Of a DNA stretch of 64,000 nt, positions 1 through 8,614 are shown piece by piece. A model generated the notes under the pieces. It saw only the letters and a program-made list of their open reading frames with translations, ran no database searches and was not told the origin of the DNA. Both the position numbers and the translations under genes were made by a program. The stretch covers positions 186,001 through 250,000 of the forward strand of contig CAJTQR010000005.1 of NCBI GenBank assembly GCA_910578515.1, read 5' to 3'. The stretch comes from an uncultured Duncaniella sp. (GTDB lineage: Bacteria; Bacteroidota; Bacteroidia; Bacteroidales; Muribaculaceae). How positions within the stretch are numbered: position 1 is the first letter of the stretch; each line of letters opens with the position of its first letter.

Positions 1-1
1 A

Positions 2-148
2 CAGAAAATGCTTAAAGAAGGGGTAATGGAATGCAATGTCAGTGATTTTAGAAAGAATATGTGCACTAAGTGTCATCCTGAACGCTATTTTTCCGCAAGA
101 GCCTTGGGTGTAAAATCCGGTAGAATATTTACCTTTGTCAAGACTTGA
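2..148 (+). CDS. C-terminal end of a PgeF/YfiH-type laccase-domain protein (partial)
   Basis: Frame 2 is open from the window edge to TGA at 146-148 (48 codons). The residues CTKCHPERYFSARALG followed by SGRI match the C-terminal signature of the polyphenol-oxidase/YfiH (PgeF) family, where a conserved cysteine is followed by an FFSxRRxGxxxGR-like motif. The family is described as purine nucleoside phosphorylases/laccase-fold cytosolic enzymes involved in nucleoside or peptidoglycan-precursor housekeeping. Only the last 48 residues are present, so the catalytic centre cannot be checked. The gene runs in the same direction as dnaA. Confidence 0.7.
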   Translation, partial: QKMLKEGVMECNVSDFRKNMCTKCHPERYFSARALGVKSGRIFTFVKT

Positions 149-514
149 AGGGTAAAATGAGGAGTTTAATTGGTAATTGCTGTTATTTGGAATTAGTCTA
201 AATAATAAAATCTCTGCTTATTTTGTTATGGTAATCATAACTATAAGAGAATTCAGTTGATTTCATTAATTGTTAATGCATTTAGATGTATTAACAATTA
301 AATTAATATATTTATGTAATGTACTGATGTGTAATAAATAATATATGACTATTTAAATAAAATATTTAAGCTAGAATGTTAGCTGCTTATAATTGGTTGA
401 AATTCAAATCACTGCAATATGTTTGCAAAAAGCAAATAAAAAAGCATTTGATTTACTGAAAATAAATTAGGAAATTTGCATCACTAAAGCTGACTTCCTC
501 GCATTTATTAACCC
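149..514. other. AT-rich region upstream of dnaA with a long palindrome
   Basis: This 366-bp stretch is very AT-rich and has no convincing reading frame. It contains a near-perfect inverted repeat: a 14-bp left arm at 267-280 and right arm at 287-300 with one mismatch (G:T in RNA) and a 6-base spacer. I looked for DnaA boxes (TTATNCACA and complement) and found no exact copy, so an origin is possible by position but not shown. The dnaA promoter lies at its right end. Confidence 0.5.
447..478 (+). promoter_or_regulatory. Candidate dnaA promoter
   Basis: TTTG at 447-450 and GAAATTTG at 471-478 are 20 bp apart. This fits the Bacteroides -33 (TTTG) / -7 (TANNTTTG) promoter with one -7 mismatch. 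Transcription would start near 484, about 30 bases before the dnaA ATG. Confidence 0.45.
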
Positions 515-1903
515 ATGCAACAGAACTACTCACAAATGTGGGATAAATGTCTTGAAATAATTAGAGACATTCTTCCTTCCGAACAATTTGAACATTGGTT
601 TAGTCCATTGACGTTTAAGCACGTTGAGAACAATGTGCTTACACTTGCCTGTCCTTCAGAGTTTTTTGCCGAACAACTTGAGGAGAGGTATTTCACCGTG
701 CTTGGTCGTACGTTGAAAAGAGTATATGGCAATGGTATTAAACTTATTTATGAGTATCCTATTGTTGCCAACGACCCTTCTACTACAGTAAGAACTGGAA
801 GTGCCCACCCGAGTCCTGCGGTTAAGCCGAAACCTGGCGCATCATCCAATCCATTCAAGGAATCGTATGTGGAAGAGATTGATTCACAGCTTAATCCGGA
901 GTATACTTTCGAGAATTACTGTATTAGCGATAGTAATAAAGTTGCGCGTTCAATTGGTGAGGCAATCGCAAATGACCCCAAATTACAGACTTTTAATCCA
1001 TTGTTTGTTTTTGGACCTTGTGGAGTGGGTAAGACTCACCTTATTCAGGCGATTGGTATTCGTATAAAAGAGCGTAATCCTAATGCGAGAGTGCTTTACA
1101 TTACTGCGCGTCTTTTCGAGAGTCAGTTTACTGCTGCTGTTCAGCGAAGCAAAGTTAATGAGTTCATTAGTTTTTATCAGAGTATTGACACTCTGATTAT
1201 TGATGATATTCAAGATTTCATCGGTAAGGATAAGACTCAGAAAACATTCTTCCACATATTCAATCACTTGAAACAGAATAACAAACAATTGATTATGTCA
1301 AGTGATTGTTGCCCTTCGCAGATGGAGGGTATGGAGGACCGTCTACTATCACGTTTCAAGTGGGGTATGACTGCCCAGCTTGAAAAACCTGATTATGACT
1401 TGCGTCGTGATGTCCTTACGCAGAAAGCAAGTCATGATGGCTTGGAGTTGCCCACGGAGGTAATGGATTTTATTGCATCAAATGTTACCGAAAGTATCCG
1501 TGAACTTGAAGGCGTGGTGGTGTCTTTGCTTGCCCATGCCACATTCCTTAATAAGGATATCTCTGTTGAATTGGCAAGAAGAGTTTTGTCCAATGCCGTT
1601 AAACTCAATAAGCGCACCGTTAACTTTGAATCAATCACACGTCAGGTAAGTTCATTCTATAATATAGAACCTGACCAGATTTTCACAAAATCGCGTAAGC
1701 GTGAGGTCTCAGATGCCCGTCAGATGGTCATGTATCTTGCTAAGAAGCACACTAAGATGCCACTCAAGGCAATTGGTGTTCGTTTGGCACGTACTCATGC
1801 CACGGTACTCTATGCATGCCGTATGATTGATGAGCGTCTTCCTTTGGAGAAAAAGCTACAGGAAGATATTGCCAAGATTGAGCATGATTTAATGGCTAAT
1901 TAG
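515..1903 (+). CDS. dnaA: Chromosomal replication initiator DnaA
   Basis: 462 residues, the usual length. It binds DnaA boxes at the origin and opens the DNA using ATP. The N-terminal domain I begins WDKCLEIIRDILP; a variable linker follows (about 85-125); then the AAA+ core has a Walker A motif GPCGVGKTH (about 167-175) and a Walker B motif LIIDDIQDF (about 227-235). The C-terminal helix-turn-helix ends in RLARTHATVLYAC. There the usual (G)GRDHxTV DNA-contact motif reads ARTHATV, so the aspartate is replaced by threonine while histidine and the second threonine are kept. Its 3' end overlaps the convergent gene on the other strand by 15 bp. Identification is secure. Confidence 0.98.
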   Translation: MQQNYSQMWDKCLEIIRDILPSEQFEHWFSPLTFKHVENNVLTLACPSEFFAEQLEERYFTVLGRTLKRVYGNGIKLIYEYPIVANDPSTTVRTGSAHPSPAVKPKPGASSNPFKESYVEEIDSQLNPEYTFENYCISDSNKVARSIGEAIANDPKLQTFNPLFVFGPCGVGKTHLIQAIGIRIKERNPNARVLYITARLFESQFTAAVQRSKVNEFISFYQSIDTLIIDDIQDFIGKDKTQKTFFHIFNHLKQNNKQLIMSSDCCPSQMEGMEDRLLSRFKWGMTAQLEKPDYDLRRDVLTQKASHDGLELPTEVMDFIASNVTESIRELEGVVVSLLAHATFLNKDISVELARRVLSNAVKLNKRTVNFESITRQVSSFYNIEPDQIFTKSRKREVSDARQMVMYLAKKHTKMPLKAIGVRLARTHATVLYACRMIDERLPLEKKLQEDIAKIEHDLMAN

Positions 1904-2395
1904 TTGGTATTCCGGTATATCTGACAGAAATCGATAGCTATGGTTTAATGAGTCTACCTCGCAGCAGTAATGTTTTAGACCATTGCTAATGATAAGGTAT
2001 TTTACATTCATTACAATATTGTAGCGGGCGATTTGCTCAAAAACCTTTTGGGTGATTGGAACTTTAGGTTCTTTGTACTCTATAATGGCGAGAGGTTGAA
2101 GTGTGGTATTATAGATTACTGTGTCACATCGTTTTGTAGTACCGTTAAGTGTGATAGCGATTTCGTTGGCCATCAGTCCGGCTTTATATCCTTTATGATT
2201 TATTAGAAATGAAATGAAATTTTGGCGTACCCACTCTTCAGGAGTGAGAATCAGCCATTTTTTGCGAAGAGGGTCGAATATCTTAATTCCACGTGCTGTC
2301 TGTTGTATGCGTAGATTTGATACAGGTAAATTGAGAGGATGAAATGGCGGTTGGATATGTGGACTGTTAATCATTACGAATGCGTTTTGTGACAT
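1889..2395 (-). CDS. PD-(D/E)XK nuclease-like protein (HsdR N-terminal-like domain)
   Basis: 168 residues starting at the ATG at 2395; an upstream TTG in frame is less likely because the -7 promoter box covers it. The core CDTVIYNTTLQPLAIIEYKEP-type segment (about 92-112) has the D...ExK pattern of the restriction-endonuclease fold, as in the type I restriction enzyme R-protein N-terminal family found singly in many Bacteroidales. There is no helicase, methylase or specificity subunit nearby, so this is not a restriction system. Its role is unknown; nucleic-acid binding or cleavage is the family-based guess. It converges on dnaA, overlapping by 15 bp. Confidence 0.75.
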   Translation of the reverse strand: MSQNAFVMINSPHIQPPFHPLNLPVSNLRIQQTARGIKIFDPLRKKWLILTPEEWVRQNFISFLINHKGYKAGLMANEIAITLNGTTKRCDTVIYNTTLQPLAIIEYKEPKVPITQKVFEQIARYNIVMNVKYLIISNGLKHYCCEVDSLNHSYRFLSDIPEYQLISH

Positions 2396-2401
2396 TTGGT
2401 G

Positions 2402-2434
2402 CAAAAGTACTAATTAGAATTATAATTAGACAAG
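2402..2434 (-). promoter_or_regulatory. Promoter of the PD-(D/E)XK gene, almost leaderless
   Basis: Reading the minus strand, CTTG at 2434-2431 and a perfect -7 box TACTTTTG at 2409-2402 are separated by 21 bp. The ATG begins at 2395, only 6 bases after the box, so the transcript would start at or next to the start codon. Confidence 0.6.
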
Positions 2435-2450
2435 CCACGGGTTAATTTTC

Positions 2451-2481
2451 TTTGATTTTTGGAACGGATTATGTAAATTTA
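2451..2481 (+). promoter_or_regulatory. Candidate holA promoter
   Basis: TTTG at 2451-2454, 19 bp spacer, TAAATTTA at 2474-2481. This matches the Bacteroidota -33/-7 pattern with one mismatch in the last base. The predicted start near 2487 leaves a leader of about 25 bases. Confidence 0.5.
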
Positions 2482-2511
2482 CACTCTAATAAATCATAAA
2501 ATATCGAAACC

Positions 2512-3555
2512 ATGGCTGCATCATCCGCTCCTTCTTTGTCATTTCCTGCTTTACGGCGGCAAATCAAAAGCCGCAAGCTATCCCCTGTCTATCTGTTGCA
2601 TGGTGAGGAAGGGTATTTTATTGATGAGTTAATCAAGGAATTTGAGGAGATTGTACCGGAGGATGAGAGAGATTTCAATCTTTACACGTTGTATGCGCCG
2701 GAATCTGGTGTTGAGACTGTGATGGATATATGCAGGAGGTATCCTATGATGTCGGAATATCAGGTTGTAATAGTTAAGGAAGCCCAAGCTATAAGGGCTG
2801 ATACTCTTAATAAGTTGCACAATTATGTTTCTCAGCCCACTCCGAGTACTATTTTGGTGATTTCCTGTCGTGGCGCCAAGGCTAAAGGCAAGGAGCTATT
2901 GGCAGCTGTTAAAAAGAACGGTGTGATTTTTGAGTCTCAGAAATTGAGCGATAAGGAAATTCTTCCAGCCATCTCGGAGCTTATTTCTGACAAACGTTTG
3001 AATATTGAGCCGAAAGCGCTCTCGATGTTGAGGGATTATATTGGAACGGATTTATCTCGTCTGTATAATGAGATTGATAAGCTCGCCATGATTCTTGGTG
3101 CGGGGGCTATGGTGACTCCGGAGGCTATTGAAAGAAATATAGGAATATCAAAGGATTATAATAATTTTGAGTTAATTAATGCTGTAAATAGCCGTAATGC
3201 AGCGAAATGCTTTACTATAGTGGAATATTTTAGAAATAATCCTAAAAATAATCCAACAGTGATGACTGTATCATCGCTTTTCAAGCAATTCGCCAATTTA
3301 TTGATATATCATTATACCAAGGACAAAACTCCTTCGGGATATATGGATGCGCTTGGGATTAAATCCCAATGGGTGTTGAGGAATAATTACGAAATCGCAG
3401 CGCGAAGTTATAATGTGAGGCAGACGATTGAAATTATCACTGCTATTCGTGATTTTGACGCGAAAAGCAAGGGGGTTGGTTCGCGGCAGAATGAATATGA
3501 TTTGTTGAAGGACTTGATGTTTCACATATTGACAGCGCGGGGATTTATAGGTTGA
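2512..3555 (+). CDS. holA: DNA polymerase III delta subunit
   Basis: 347 residues, typical for HolA. The protein opens the beta sliding clamp as part of the clamp-loader complex. The N-terminal segment SPVYLLHGEEGYFIDELI resembles the P-loop-like start of the delta AAA+ fold without a functional Walker A. IGTDLSRLYNEIDKLA in the middle is the family's conserved helical motif between the AAA+ lid and the collar domain, and the C-terminal collar helices follow. It has its own promoter just upstream. Confidence 0.93.
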   Translation: MAASSAPSLSFPALRRQIKSRKLSPVYLLHGEEGYFIDELIKEFEEIVPEDERDFNLYTLYAPESGVETVMDICRRYPMMSEYQVVIVKEAQAIRADTLNKLHNYVSQPTPSTILVISCRGAKAKGKELLAAVKKNGVIFESQKLSDKEILPAISELISDKRLNIEPKALSMLRDYIGTDLSRLYNEIDKLAMILGAGAMVTPEAIERNIGISKDYNNFELINAVNSRNAAKCFTIVEYFRNNPKNNPTVMTVSSLFKQFANLLIYHYTKDKTPSGYMDALGIKSQWVLRNNYEIAARSYNVRQTIEIITAIRDFDAKSKGVGSRQNEYDLLKDLMFHILTARGFIG

Positions 3556-3601
3556 TTTTGAAATTTATAATACTTAGATTATAAGAAAATAGATTGGTTG
3601 T

Positions 3602-6600
3602 ATGCGACGGTTTATCGTGATTTCAGTGCTTTTGATTTTTGTGTCTGTTCTCTCCGTTGGTTTGGGTGCGTCAAATACAGTTGCAGACCTTTATAAAGAA
3701 TTTAAATCCGCGCCCGATTCCACCAGGACTAAAGTATGGTGGTTCCATGGGGAAACTGCTACCACGCATGAGGGAATAACTGCCGACCTTGAAGCTTTTA
3801 GACAGGCTGGCGTTGGAGGTGTGGTATATTATGACCAGGTGCATGGTGATGCAAAAGGTGCATTTCCGGTGTTCTCTGCTGAATGGTGGGATGCATTGAA
3901 ATTTTCGGCTTTAGAGGCGAAACGTCTTGGATTGACTTTTGAGATTAATCTATCCAATGGTTTTGTGGCTGGCGGACCTTGGATAACCAAATCAGCAAGC
4001 ATGAAACGTCTGTGTAAAAGTGAGGTCGTAGTTGACGGTGGCTCATGTTTCGACGGTGTGCTTCCGAATCCTTCAGCTGATGAGTTCTGGGATGTACGAG
4101 TACTTGCTTTTCCGGTTCCAGCCAGTGTCGATTGGGACGAAAAAGTATTGGTGTCGGAATGTGTTGTTTCTGAAGAGCCGGTAATGTTGAGTTATGATTT
4201 TGAGAAACCGTTTACTGCGAGAGCTTTGACTTATTGTGAGAACACACGGTCGAAGCACCCTACAGCGTCAATGAATTTTCCTGGTCCATCGGCCGATAAA
4301 TTCTATGGAGACGGATATTATGAATTTCCGCCAATAGGAGAGCTGGAGGTTTCGGATGATGGAAAAAATTGGCGAGAAGTATGCAAGTTGCCTCCGCTTT
4401 ATAATATTCATCACAAAATCAAGACTATTTCATTTCCTGCTGTGACAGGACGATATTTCCGGTTGAATCTCCATGATTGGAATAGGTCTGATAATGTGAA
4501 TCATCACCCCATTGAGTTGAGAAGTGCTACGTTGTCGTCAAAAGCTTCTGTTTATGAGTATGAGGCAAGGGCTGCTCTGGTAAGCGAGTATATCGATTCA
4601 AATCCAACGCCGGAATATGGCGAAAATGAGATAATAGACCCTGATAAAGTTATTGATTTGACAGCTTTAATGCAGAAAGACGGCCGATTGGTTTGGAATG
4701 TGCCTGATACATCCGCAAGATGGGTTGTGATGCGTGTGGCGCAGACTTCCACACGTGGGCATGTAAAGCATGGTCGCCCTAGTCAGATGGGGCTGGAATG
4801 TGATAAAATGTCTCGAGAGGCGTCAGAGTTGCAATGGCGTAATTTCGCAAAGGTAATCATTGATACATTGTCGAGGTATGACCTGAAACCATACGGTGTT
4901 GTAATGGACAGTCATGAGATGGGCGCACAGAATTGGACTCATGGTTACGAATGTGAGTTTGAGACTTATATTGGTTATGATTTAGTCCCGTATTTGCCGG
5001 CACTGTTTGGATATGTGATAGGGTCAAAAGAAAAATCTGACAGTGTTTTGTATGACCATCGCCGCACGGTGGCGCATCTTGTTAACAATAGATATTTTGC
5101 GTATCTCGATACTCTTGCGATGCGCGAAGGAGTGATGTTTACTGCGCAGGCTATGGGAAATTATCAGGGTATGGTTACAGACAATATCTCGGTTAAGGGA
5201 GGTATACGTCGTCCACAGGGCGAATTTTGGGCAAAACATGCGCATGGCGCTTATGATATCAAGGAATCTTCGTCTGCCGCGCATATTTATGGCAGACAGA
5301 TTGCATCAGCAGAGGCTTATACAGATGCCAAGTATAGCCAGTCACTGGCTTATCTGAAAGGATTGGCCGATTATGCATATGCTGATAACCTTAATGAATT
5401 TGTGGTGTGTGCCAGCGCATATCAGCCCTGGCTTGATAAGTTTCCCGGCAATACAGCTAATGGCAGAGAGTATTGTTTGAATCGCAACAATAGTATGTGG
5501 CGATTGAGTAAAGGTTTTTGGGATTACCAGTCGCGCTGCTCGTTCATGATGCGACAAGGGAAACCGGTTGTTGACCTGTGTATATATCTTGGAAGTGAAT
5601 TGCCCGTTAAATTGCTCGCTTATAGATTGCCTCAGATTCCGGAAGGGTATAACTGGGATGTCTGCACCGATGATGCTCTGATGAATGTATTATCGGCTGT
5701 GAATGGGGAACTGCAAGCTGCGGATGGTATGAAGTATAGTGTTCTCGTGATTGAAAAGGATGCTGTGTTGACTGACCGGTCTGAGGAGCGCATCAAGCAG
5801 TTGGTGAATGCCGGAGTAAAGGTATATGACGCGCGTAAAAATGGCAATTTCGGACTTGGACTATACCTGAAGAGCGTTGGCTTGGCGCCTGATGTAGATA
5901 TAATAAGTGGCAATCGTCCGGATGACCGTGTGATGTTTGCTCATAGGTTGATGGGGGATAACCATGTGTATTTTATTGCTAACCATAGTGAGAAGCCTTG
6001 GTCGCAGAGCGTGTCGTTTAGGGGCGTTAAGGGTAATGCTTGGGAATTATGGAGTGCTGACAGCGGCAAACGTTATTCTCTTGACGGTAGAGTGCATGAT
6101 GGAAAGGTTGCTTTGTCCTTGGCTCCGTATGAGTCATGCTTTGTGGTAGTACATAATGATACGACTACTGAGGTGTTGCATGATTTTACAGCGGGAGATG
6201 AGGAATGTTATATCAAACCATCATACAAGTGGGAGGTGACGTATAAATTACCTTGCGGGGCTAAGACTGTTAAACTTGATAAGTTTGAGTCATGGTCTGA
6301 AAATGATGACGAAGATATAAGGTGTCATTCAGGTGAGGCTGTTTATGTAAATAAATTTTCTGTTCCGGCTCTCATTGATAAGGGAAAAAGGGTATATGTC
6401 CGTATTTCCGGTTTACATGCGGTTGCAAAATTGTTGGTTAATGGAAGTGATGTGGGGTATCTGTGGTGTGCACCATGGGAAGTTGACATCACTGATTATA
6501 TTAAAACCGGTGATAAGGAAAATCTTATAGAGATTGAAGTGGCGAATCAGTTGACAAACCGTATGATTGGCGATATGAGTCTTCCGGAAGACGAGCGCAT

Positions 6601-6688
6601 TACATTTGCAACCACACCGATAGTGAAGGCGGGCGACAAATTGCTGCCTGCGGGCATTACCAGTGGAGTCGATGTTTATGTGAGATGA
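3602..6688 (+). CDS. GH106-type alpha-L-rhamnosidase, secreted
   Basis: 1028 residues with a signal peptide (about 1-22, ending GLGASN). No lipobox is seen, so it is probably periplasmic. The start KVWWFHGETATTHEGITADL and the following GVGGVVYYDQ resemble the GH106 signature in which a W-rich strand precedes a glycine-rich TIM-barrel strand. The middle keeps CDKMSREA, GVVMDSHEMG and a long barrel. The C-terminus has a galactose-binding-like beta-sandwich (HAVAKLLVNGSDVGYLWCAPW). GH106 enzymes remove terminal alpha-L-rhamnose from pectins and glycoconjugates. It is an orphan between holA and fur, with no SusC/D or sugar genes alongside. Confidence 0.82.
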   Translation: MRRFIVISVLLIFVSVLSVGLGASNTVADLYKEFKSAPDSTRTKVWWFHGETATTHEGITADLEAFRQAGVGGVVYYDQVHGDAKGAFPVFSAEWWDALKFSALEAKRLGLTFEINLSNGFVAGGPWITKSASMKRLCKSEVVVDGGSCFDGVLPNPSADEFWDVRVLAFPVPASVDWDEKVLVSECVVSEEPVMLSYDFEKPFTARALTYCENTRSKHPTASMNFPGPSADKFYGDGYYEFPPIGELEVSDDGKNWREVCKLPPLYNIHHKIKTISFPAVTGRYFRLNLHDWNRSDNVNHHPIELRSATLSSKASVYEYEARAALVSEYIDSNPTPEYGENEIIDPDKVIDLTALMQKDGRLVWNVPDTSARWVVMRVAQTSTRGHVKHGRPSQMGLECDKMSREASELQWRNFAKVIIDTLSRYDLKPYGVVMDSHEMGAQNWTHGYECEFETYIGYDLVPYLPALFGYVIGSKEKSDSVLYDHRRTVAHLVNNRYFAYLDTLAMREGVMFTAQAMGNYQGMVTDNISVKGGIRRPQGEFWAKHAHGAYDIKESSSAAHIYGRQIASAEAYTDAKYSQSLAYLKGLADYAYADNLNEFVVCASAYQPWLDKFPGNTANGREYCLNRNNSMWRLSKGFWDYQSRCSFMMRQGKPVVDLCIYLGSELPVKLLAYRLPQIPEGYNWDVCTDDALMNVLSAVNGELQAADGMKYSVLVIEKDAVLTDRSEERIKQLVNAGVKVYDARKNGNFGLGLYLKSVGLAPDVDIISGNRPDDRVMFAHRLMGDNHVYFIANHSEKPWSQSVSFRGVKGNAWELWSADSGKRYSLDGRVHDGKVALSLAPYESCFVVVHNDTTTEVLHDFTAGDEECYIKPSYKWEVTYKLPCGAKTVKLDKFESWSENDDEDIRCHSGEAVYVNKFSVPALIDKGKRVYVRISGLHAVAKLLVNGSDVGYLWCAPWEVDITDYIKTGDKENLIEIEVANQLTNRMIGDMSLPEDERITFATTPIVKAGDKLLPAGITSGVDVYVR

Positions 6689-6751
6689 TATTTGTGGCAT
6701 GCTCTGAATAATGTAAAACGGGTGAGGATAACTGGTTAAGACCGAAATATT

Positions 6752-6770
6752 GCTCCTTGGGGCGCTTTTT
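6752..6770 (+). terminator. Weak hairpin terminator after the GH106 gene
   Basis: GCTC (6752-6755) pairs with GGGC (6760-6763) around a CTTG loop, followed by GC and five T residues (6766-6770). The stem is short, so confidence is low. Confidence 0.35.
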
Positions 6771-6782
6771 ATTTAAGGAAAA

Positions 6783-6814
6783 TTTGGATTTTCGGGTAAG
6801 TGGTAGTAATTTTG
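6783..6814 (+). promoter_or_regulatory. Promoter of the Fur-family gene (exact consensus)
   Basis: TTTG at 6783-6786, exactly 20 bp spacer, TAATTTTG at 6807-6814: a full match to the Bacteroidota -33/-7 consensus. The ATG at 6822 is 8 bases after the box, so the mRNA is predicted to be leaderless or to have 1-3 leader bases. Confidence 0.75.
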
Positions 6815-6821
6815 TCAATTG

Positions 6822-7283
6822 ATGAACGACGAGAAACGAAGAAGTGTGGCAGAAGCCCGTCTTAACCATTATCTTGCACAGCATCAGATGCGGCGCACGC
6901 CTGAGCGGCTTGCTATATTGGGAAAGATTGTGGAGCATATGGGGCATTTCTCAGTTGAGGAGATTCATGACTCTCTTGTTTCTGTGGGCTATCATGTGAG
7001 CCGTGCTACAGTATACAATGCCATTCATCTTTTTGAAGTATGTGGTATTGTGCGCCGTCTGCCGTTGAGTGAAGGTGCCGAAGAGTATGAATTTGTTAAT
7101 GAACGGTCAGGTCATATTCACCTGGTATGTTCACGATGCGGTCGTACGAGGGAGATTAAAGATACTGAACTGTCGCGTACGTTATCACATAAACGTTATC
7201 CATCGTTTGTTATGACCGGTTATGACCTATATATATCCGGCACATGTACGAGGTGCCGTGGTGGTGGTCGGCAAAAGAAATAG
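6822..7283 (+). CDS. Fur-family metal- or peroxide-responsive repressor
   Basis: 153 residues from the ATG at 6822 (an in-frame TTG one codon earlier is rejected). The winged-helix domain contains RRTPERLAILGKIVE and VSRATVYNAIHLFE, the Fur/PerR recognition-helix region. The metal-binding C-terminal half has HIHLVC and two CxxC pairs, CSRC (about 105-108) and CTRC near the end, which form the structural zinc site of the family. Whether it senses iron, zinc or peroxide cannot be decided. It is followed after 41 bp by purA on the same strand and may share its transcript. Confidence 0.9.
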   Translation: MNDEKRRSVAEARLNHYLAQHQMRRTPERLAILGKIVEHMGHFSVEEIHDSLVSVGYHVSRATVYNAIHLFEVCGIVRRLPLSEGAEEYEFVNERSGHIHLVCSRCGRTREIKDTELSRTLSHKRYPSFVMTGYDLYISGTCTRCRGGGRQKK

Positions 7284-7324
7284 AATAATATTAACAGAAC
7301 ACTTTATAAATAAGTAACTTTAAG

Positions 7325-8593
7325 ATGAAAGTTGATGTGCTTCTCGGGCTCCAATGGGGCGATGAAGGAAAAGGTAAGGTAGTGGATGTGCTCACTCCCC
7401 GTTATGATGTGGTGGCTCGTTTTCAGGGCGGACCCAATGCCGGTCACACATTGGAATTTGAGGGTAAGAAGTATGTGCTTCGCTCTATTCCTTCGGGTAT
7501 TTTCCAGCATGGTCAGGTGAATGTTATTGGTAATGGTGTTGTGCTTGACCCTGTGTTGTTTAAACAGGAAGCAGAAGAGCTTGAAAAGAGCGGAGTTGAC
7601 CTTCGTTCGATTCTTAAGATTTCTAAGAAAGTGCATCTCATCACCCCAACACACCGATTGCTCGATGCTGCCAACGAAAAGGCTAAAGGTGGTAAGAAAA
7701 TAGGTACCACTGGTAAAGGTATAGGTCCTACATATACTGATAAGATTTCTCGTAATGGTCTTCGTCTTGGAGATGTGTTCCATAATTTTAAAGAGAAATA
7801 CTCCACACTCCGTCAGCGTCATATTGACCAGTTGGTTGCTTTGGGTGCTACACCTGAAGGTCTTGAGGCTCTCGAAGAAAAATGGATGGATGCTATTGTG
7901 TATCTTAAGGGATTCGCTATCGTGGACTCTGAATTTTTCATCAACCAGATGCTGAAAGAGGGCAAGAGCGTATTGTGTGAAGGTGCTCAAGGTACACTTC
8001 TTGATATTGATTTCGGCTCTTATCCGTTTGTTACTTCATCAAACACAATCAGTGCCGGTGCTTGTTCTGGTTTGGGCGTTGCTCCAAATAAGATTGGCGA
8101 AGTGTTTGGTATTTTCAAGGCATATTGCACCCGTGTGGGTAGTGGTCCTTTCCCTACCGAGCTTTTTGATGCGACAGGCAAGCGTATTCGTGACCTTGGA
8201 CATGAATATGGCGCAGTGACCGGCCGCGAACGTCGTTGCGGGTGGATTGACCTCGTGGCTCTCCGTTATTCCATCATGCTTAACGGCGTGACTCAGCTTA
8301 TTATGATGAAGAGCGATGTACTTGATGGATTTGAGAATATAAAGGCTTGTGTGGCTTACAAGGTTAAAGGAGTAGAGACAAATCAGTTCCCATTCTCTAT
8401 TGATGAATCTATTGAGCCTGTCTACAAGACTTTGCCCGGTTGGCAGACTGATATGACAAAGATGCAGAGCGAGGATGAGTTCCCGAAGGAATTCTCTGAC
8501 TACATTGACTTCCTTGAAAAAGAACTTGAAACTCCAATAACAATTGTGTCCATTGGTCCCGACCGTTCTCAGACTATCGTGAGAAAGAAATAA
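7325..8593 (+). CDS. purA: Adenylosuccinate synthetase
   Basis: 422 residues, normal length. The cytosolic enzyme joins IMP and aspartate using GTP, the first committed step from IMP to AMP. The N-terminus LLGLQWGDEGKGKVVD is the diagnostic PurA nucleotide-binding motif containing the catalytic aspartate. GPNAGHTL, GTTGKGIGPTYTDK and TGRERRCGWID further along are the other family signatures. It is 41 bp from the Fur-family gene and 21 bp from the DUF1015 gene, which suggests one unit. Confidence 0.98.
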   Translation: MKVDVLLGLQWGDEGKGKVVDVLTPRYDVVARFQGGPNAGHTLEFEGKKYVLRSIPSGIFQHGQVNVIGNGVVLDPVLFKQEAEELEKSGVDLRSILKISKKVHLITPTHRLLDAANEKAKGGKKIGTTGKGIGPTYTDKISRNGLRLGDVFHNFKEKYSTLRQRHIDQLVALGATPEGLEALEEKWMDAIVYLKGFAIVDSEFFINQMLKEGKSVLCEGAQGTLLDIDFGSYPFVTSSNTISAGACSGLGVAPNKIGEVFGIFKAYCTRVGSGPFPTELFDATGKRIRDLGHEYGAVTGRERRCGWIDLVALRYSIMLNGVTQLIMMKSDVLDGFENIKACVAYKVKGVETNQFPFSIDESIEPVYKTLPGWQTDMTKMQSEDEFPKEFSDYIDFLEKELETPITIVSIGPDRSQTIVRKK

Positions 8594-8614
8594 CCTTTAA
8601 AAACAGATAATACC

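Noticed and set aside
149..560. Origin of replication with DnaA boxes
   Set aside because: No exact TTATNCACA or complement was found. A TGTGGGATAA at about 537-546 inside dnaA has an extra base.
1889..2395. Restriction-modification system suggested by the HsdR-like domain
   Set aside because: There is no helicase region, methylase or specificity gene nearby. The single-domain protein is common on its own in Bacteroidales.
7315..7322. TAACTTTA just before purA as a promoter
   Set aside because: No -33 match at 19-21 bp, and transcription would start inside the coding region. Read-through from the Fur-family gene is simpler.
7304..7990. 228-codon minus-strand frame opposite purA
   Set aside because: purA is unmistakable. 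The opposite frame has low-complexity composition and no motif.
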